From: Ectocarpus siliculosus
Taxonomy: Eukaryota > Sar > Phaeophyceae > Ectocarpales > Ectocarpaceae
Length of the DNA stretch: 63,469 nucleotides
Direction: 5' to 3'
NCBI GenBank assembly: GCA_000310025.1
Contig: FN649743.1
Location: 3,743,707-3,807,175 of the forward strand
In this document: piece by piece, positions 59,546 through 63,469 of the stretch
Layout of the letters: each line of letters begins with the position of its first letter
How positions within the stretch are numbered: position 1 is the first letter of the stretch
Notes under the pieces: model-generated
Databases searched by the model: none
Told to the model about the DNA's origin: nothing
Seen by the model: only the letters and a program-made list of their open reading frames with translations
Made by a program: the position numbers and the translations under genes

Positions 59546-61246
59546 GGTAGGATCGTGTCAGACGGGAGGGCCTTTGTGTGTGAGTGAAACAGGGGGGCGG
59601 GGGGGACTTGCGTGCCCGCGTTCACCGGGTGAAAATCGAGAGCATTGGAGGCGTTACTGCTCGTAGCAGCGAATTCGTTCATCGATGCTTGGTACTACTG
59701 CTGTATTCTCTGGAACAACTTCCTCGGGAACAGGGTCTCTGTCAAGAGCCTAAAACTGTCTGCGTGGAAATCAGTACCAGTATGGTTGCGGAAAGCGGTG
59801 GTGGATTCACACGTGTTACCTCTCGAGGTGAACGGGGGGGTGCCGGGCTGTTGAGCGGTTGCGGGGTAAGAACCCGCTGGCCTGACGCCGATGTGCCACG
59901 TGCCCGAGGAGGTGTGACCGGGCAGCTCTGGAAAATATACAGAAAATACACAATGACACAGTGGAGAGGGAACAGAATCAGCGGATGTACCGCTTGTCAC
60001 GTCCGGTTAGATCTGTTGAGCTACAAACGAGAGGTGGCAAGTGGCCTGTGCTTGGTGCTAAAAGCAAGCCGTTGAGCCTCTCGGGCATATTCTGCTGGCG
60101 GTGTCTCTTACCATCTGCGAGAGTGAAAGGAAGCAGCAGTAAGTAAGTGTGAAAACATTCGGAGTGAAATGCGGCATACATAGCGGAAAGCTTACCTCCA
60201 TCGCTCTCGTAGAAGCTTGTGGGCCGGAATAGGGTAGAAGTAGTGACAACCTGCTGACGAATGAATAGATAGGTAGCACCCGATGAGGGTGGAATGGATC
60301 TCAGTTCACCGATTTCGGTCGTACATGGATGCGGTGTTCACTTTGTTTGACCGGAGTGCTTTGACAGTAGTAGGCGCACCGACGAGAATAAGGCATCTCC
60401 TGGCGATTCCGTGAATAGTATCGTTGCGCGTTCTGCCGCAGCAGAGAGAGCAACAAGTCAGCTAGTAGAGAGATAATCACATGTCAGGTAATAGGATACG
60501 TGACAAGGTTTGGGGTTACAGCACATCCAGGATGGGTATGTGTGGACGTACTGAACCCCCGTGGTGTATTGTGGGAAGGACGACACGGATAATTCAAGCA
60601 ATTGAAACGACTCCGCCTCAGACACTGGCCCGCCGTAACGAACACAATGCACCGCAGTACTGCTGCCTGAGGCTAAGTACAGCGACGAAGTGAGAGCTCG
60701 TGGTGTTGTTTTTGTATCGCCTATCGGCAGGGACATCGAGAGACGCAAATCAGGGAACCTGGCAGAGAGCTACGTGGACAGCTGGACAAACCTTAGTGAT
60801 CTGCTGCTGGTGATGACTATAGGCAGTATCCTGGTTCTTGGATGCTCGTCGACTCTGCCACAGCGGGACGTCTGGGGTGTGTGGGCCGAGCACTGCAAGG
60901 GGGTTCCATGTAGTCTGTCTGCTGGATGGGTGTCTCTGATTTTGAAACGGGGCCCCCGATCGCCACGAAAAATGGGAGGAGGCGTTTGCCCCAGAAAAAG
61001 TGTACTGAAATTAGACAGAAAGCTCCCTGCTTGGCTGTCTACCAGCCTTCCTACCACGAAACTCGAGATAAGACGCTAGGAAGAGATCATTTTGCGATTT
61101 TCAACCCACCCCAAGTGGTATGTAGCTGGACGCTTTGAAACTATTTGTTCGGGTCACCTCCCGTCTAGCACACAGCTGTAGAGCAATTGCTGCTAGAGTC
61201 AAGAAGAGAGGATTCCAATATAATAATGTTTGCAGCAGACTGGTTA
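59546..61246. other. Right interior of the element without a supportable gene
   Basis: No recognisable domain or coherent exon chain. A 129-codon plus-strand frame (60690-61079) and others show no motif. A spliced continuation of the small TIR-encoded frame on the minus strand is possible but was not identified. Confidence 0.4.
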
Positions 61247-61381
61247 TTATGCTACCCTCGGTGACGTACCTTCTTGAGGGTCTACCTGCTCCACGTAGCA
61301 CCACCGGTAGCTGGTGGCATGTGGTGATGATACAGCTGCCGTGGATGCCCGTGCCATTCTCCCTTTGAAATGAGCCAACAT
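61247..61381 (-). CDS. TIR-encoded 44-aa frame, copy of the polymerase-helicase N terminus
   Basis: On the minus strand the right TIR carries ATG 61381 and a frame MLAHFKGRMARAST...YRWCYVEQVD, 33-34 residues matching the start of the 1407-aa protein. It then runs into unique sequence and stops at TAA (61249-61247). Differences from the left copy are mostly substitutions plus one whole-codon indel, so the frame is kept. An AAG|GTACGT donor-like site lies just after the TIR end, so it might be the first exon of a spliced transcript. It may equally be a passive consequence of TIR homogenisation. Confidence 0.4.
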   Translation of the reverse strand: MLAHFKGRMARASTAAVSSPHATSYRWCYVEQVDPQEGTSPRVA

Positions 61382-61972
61382 AATGTTTCTCTTTTTTTAC
61401 CCGAAGCGTCAACCACGGTGGTGGCACCGTTGACTGATGACAATACTATATATCTGTCTCTCGATTACTCCGTGTGGTGAAGACGCGATTGTATTGTAGA
61501 AAATGTCTCTTCTCCTGTGAGGGCAGGATGCAGTTGTGAGCGTGTGGGTGTTTCCTGGCGACGATTGTTTCCCGTCAAGATTTGTACATAACAGCTCTCC
61601 TTTTCGTTTTCAAAGACCGTCCGTCCGTCGTGTGGGTGCGACAAAAAAAATCACAAGAAAAGGGGCGGGGATGATGGTGGGTTCAACACCATCCAGCCTA
61701 GAGTGGATCGGAGCAGCCGGTAGGAAATGCGTTCCTCCAGGACAGAAGAAAGTGTGGTCGGCGATTTCCCGTGGAAGTCGGGCGTCAGCAATCAGACCAA
61801 TCAGACCAATCAGTCAATCACGGGGAATTTGAATTTTTCGAGTTTTCCCGAAAAGGCGACCTCACAACCGTGGCTGACGTCATCGGTCGACCATGGAATT
61901 TTCGTCCACAGGAAATTTCCTGTCAAAAAAATTGGCCAATCAGAAAACTGCGGGGACCTTTTCTCTCTCTCT
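61279..61972 (-). repeat. Right terminal inverted repeat (about 690 bp)
   Basis: Inverted counterpart of 50025-50715. The outer end reads CCTTTTCTCTCTCTCT on the plus strand and is followed by ATG. Inner differences from the left copy include CTTTG for CATTG near 61612 and a few small indels around 61390-61530. Confidence 0.95.
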
Positions 61973-63390
61973 ATGTTTTCTGTTTGAGCACAATTTGTGA
62001 GTCGGGGTAAGAACATCCAACACTAGCACCTATGAAGCGACCAGTTGTATTCCGCGAGAGGAACTATTACAAGAACCTCAGCCTCGGCCGAAACTAGAAG
62101 TTCTCACGTGCGAGCGCGATCTTTGGACTACAGTAGAAGCAACCTCGCCGCAAACATACAGGAGTCAATCGAGAGTTCTACGCACATCACAAACGGCTTT
62201 CATCACCACCCTTCCATCACAAACAGCTCCCTTTCATCAGACACCTACCTCAGCCGACCTAGTAACTTACTCGGGCAAGCGCCTTGAACAGCAATGCACG
62301 TGGATGCCACAGAGCACCCACTGGCACTGTGGCACAGATGGGTCCGAGCAAATAGATATTTTAGTATCCGCTAACTATGTAGACTGGAGGGGGGACTTAA
62401 CGCAATTCGCGTACCCCCTTGTTGAGCGGCGCAAAGCTGCGTTGCAGCGGCGCAATTGAGAAGCGGCTCACACAGCAGTCATATCCATGATCACCCGATC
62501 GCCGTCCAAAGTGCCGATCCCTGCAGCACGGCATATGCCCCCAGCGTCTGTGAAGCCACCTCCGAAAACCTTCAGCAGTGATTCCTCACGGCGCGCGTCA
62601 ACCCTTCTAGTAGGAGGCTGGTGTCGATCAGGATCCATATGGTGTGGTCCCCTCTACAGTGTATTGTTGCTCGTCTGCTCTCCTGCAATAGGGTCTCGTT
62701 CCCTCAGCCATTCTCTGCCGGGCGCTGGCGTCGCCGATTTTCTGTGGATGACGAGTTCTGGGGACGGATTTCGATTTGTCTCGATGAAGAATCAGTCGAT
62801 GTATTACCCTCGTTATCACCTCTCTCTCGGTTGCTGTTATCATGTCGGATCCTCATTCATTCATTATCTGCGCGTGCGTGCAAATTGGCCCCCAAACTCG
62901 TTCCCTCAACCCCGCCTGGTGCACCGCCATGCACCGCCAAAAAGGGGATAGACAGAAGTAGATATTGCTGTAGATTCGAGCACGAATGCCCTCTCTTCTT
63001 CCTCTTAGTGAGAAGAGACCCAGTTTGAAAACCATTGACTAGCCCATGCGGCCCTCCACGACCTCTACCGCACTACACACGCACGCATCACCACGCAATC
63101 TCCCACACTAATAGACTACTGGCAGTTTGCTAAACCGCCCATGGGACACCCATGGGGTACCCACTTCATGGGCCACCCATAGGCAGCACATGGCCAGACC
63201 ATGGCGAGACCTAATCGGTAAAATTAGACCATCCGACTAGTCAGCGGCTTGCGTAAAATTACCATTGCAAGACAGCAACGTATGGCGAGGGGTACGCCCC
63301 GGAGATCCCTACTCTCAATCCCAGTGATTAAGCCACAAAAAGCCTCAAGCCCATGTGATCCGGCCGGGTGCTAACGAGCTCAGAGCATAT
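61973..63390. other. Right flank, no gene recognised
   Basis: The sequence after the element lacks a supportable gene. It includes clustered CCCATGGG and CCATGG-type motifs at about 63138-63201 and a single arm of the terminal palindrome at 63212-63249. Confidence 0.45.
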
Positions 63391-63467
63391 CTTTTAATCG
63401 GTAAAATTAGACCATCCGACTAGTCAGCGGCTGACTAGTCGGATGGTCTAATTTTACCGATTAAAAG
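63391..63467. repeat. Near-perfect 37-bp palindrome at window end
   Basis: The left arm 63391-63427 (CTTTTAATCGGTAAAATTAG to TAGTCAG) is exactly inverted at 63431-63467 around a CGG spacer. A single copy of the arm also occurs at 63212-63249. This could be a fold-back element or an end-of-contig fold-back artefact. Confidence 0.85.
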
Positions 63468-63469
63468 CG

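Larger units (their letters stand above)
50025..61972. mobile_element. 11.95-kb TIR element with PolB-like/helicase/HNH protein and telomere-resolvase-like gene
   Basis: The unit is bounded by inverted repeats 50025-50715 and 61279-61972, both starting AGAGAGAGAGAAAAGG from the outside. The trinucleotide ATG flanks both ends (50022-50024 and 61973-61975), a possible 3-bp target duplication. Inside, on the plus strand, are a 1407-residue replication-type protein and, one stop codon later, a recombinase-like frame. On the minus strand is a spliced 445-aa gene of unknown function. I recognise no capsid, packaging ATPase, retroviral integrase, transposase with DDE residues, or protease. Known comparisons are Polintons and polinton-like viruses (PolB, long TIRs) and phages with hairpin telomeres (telomere resolvase). 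The combination seen here fits neither well. Confidence 0.85.

Noticed and set aside
50025-61972. Classification as a standard Polinton/Maverick
   Set aside because: A PolB-like palm, long TIRs and AG-start tips are suggestive, but there is no recognisable retroviral integrase, protease, packaging ATPase or capsid gene, and no 6-bp target duplication.
50025-61972. Classification as a Helitron
   Set aside because: An SF1 helicase is present, but there is no HUH Rep domain, and the unit has long terminal inverted repeats, unlike Helitrons.

Overview
The window is nuclear DNA of a photosynthetic stramenopile, most likely a brown alga of the Ectocarpus type. The evidence is a fucoxanthin-chlorophyll a/c light-harvesting gene with an ASAFVAP plastid-targeting site, GC-rich coding exons interrupted by many long introns (mostly GT-AG, at least one GC-AG), a cilium/flagellum gene (enkurin), trinucleotide microsatellites, and a high load of inverted-repeat elements. 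It is draft assembly with two 100-bp N gaps. No rRNA, tRNA or CRISPR feature was recognised by reading.

Layout. 1-1.4 kb: fold-back repeats. 1.47-3.63 kb (-): a low-complexity C2HC zinc-finger protein. 3.6-7.2 kb: repeat-bearing intergenic DNA. 7.22-12.69 kb (+): a complete seven-exon enkurin gene, reconstructed with matching intron phases. 14.36-17.32 kb (+): a two-exon light-harvesting (FCP/LHC) gene. 19.0-26.3 kb (+): a pentatricopeptide-repeat (PPR) gene of at least nine exons. Its introns carry telomere-like repeats inside small inverted-repeat elements, plus relic ends related to the large element described below. 26.9-29.4 kb: a truncated non-LTR (LINE) reverse transcriptase with an assembly gap. 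32.2-34.5 kb (-): a cyclophilin with altered active-site residues. 37.5-46.4 kb (+): a 13-exon ALG12 mannosyltransferase gene. 47.2-47.9 kb (-): an exon of an unknown membrane protein.

The most unusual region is 50,025-61,972. It is an 11.95-kb unit bounded by terminal inverted repeats (TIRs) of about 690 bp, with a possible 3-bp ATG target duplication. It encodes a 1407-residue protein with three recognisable parts: a divergent family-B DNA polymerase-like palm, a superfamily-1 PIF1/RecD-type helicase, and a C-terminal HNH/endonuclease VII-like zinc nuclease. One in-frame TGA later comes a 383-codon frame that resembles telomere resolvases (protelomerases) and tyrosine recombinases but has degraded catalytic positions. 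A four-exon gene of unknown function (445 aa) lies on the opposite strand. The right TIR carries an inverted copy of the start of the polymerase-helicase gene, still open for 44 codons. I saw no capsid, packaging ATPase, retroviral-type integrase or protease. It therefore looks like a self-replicating mobile element, or the remnant of a linear DNA virus or plasmid, rather than a standard Polinton.

The host genes are ordinary, separately regulated nuclear genes (ciliary microtubule protein, photosynthetic antenna, organelle RNA-binding PPR protein, ER N-glycosylation enzyme, cyclophilin). Nothing suggests they act together. All exon models were inferred by eye from splice motifs, reading-frame phase and family knowledge, without transcript data or database searches.
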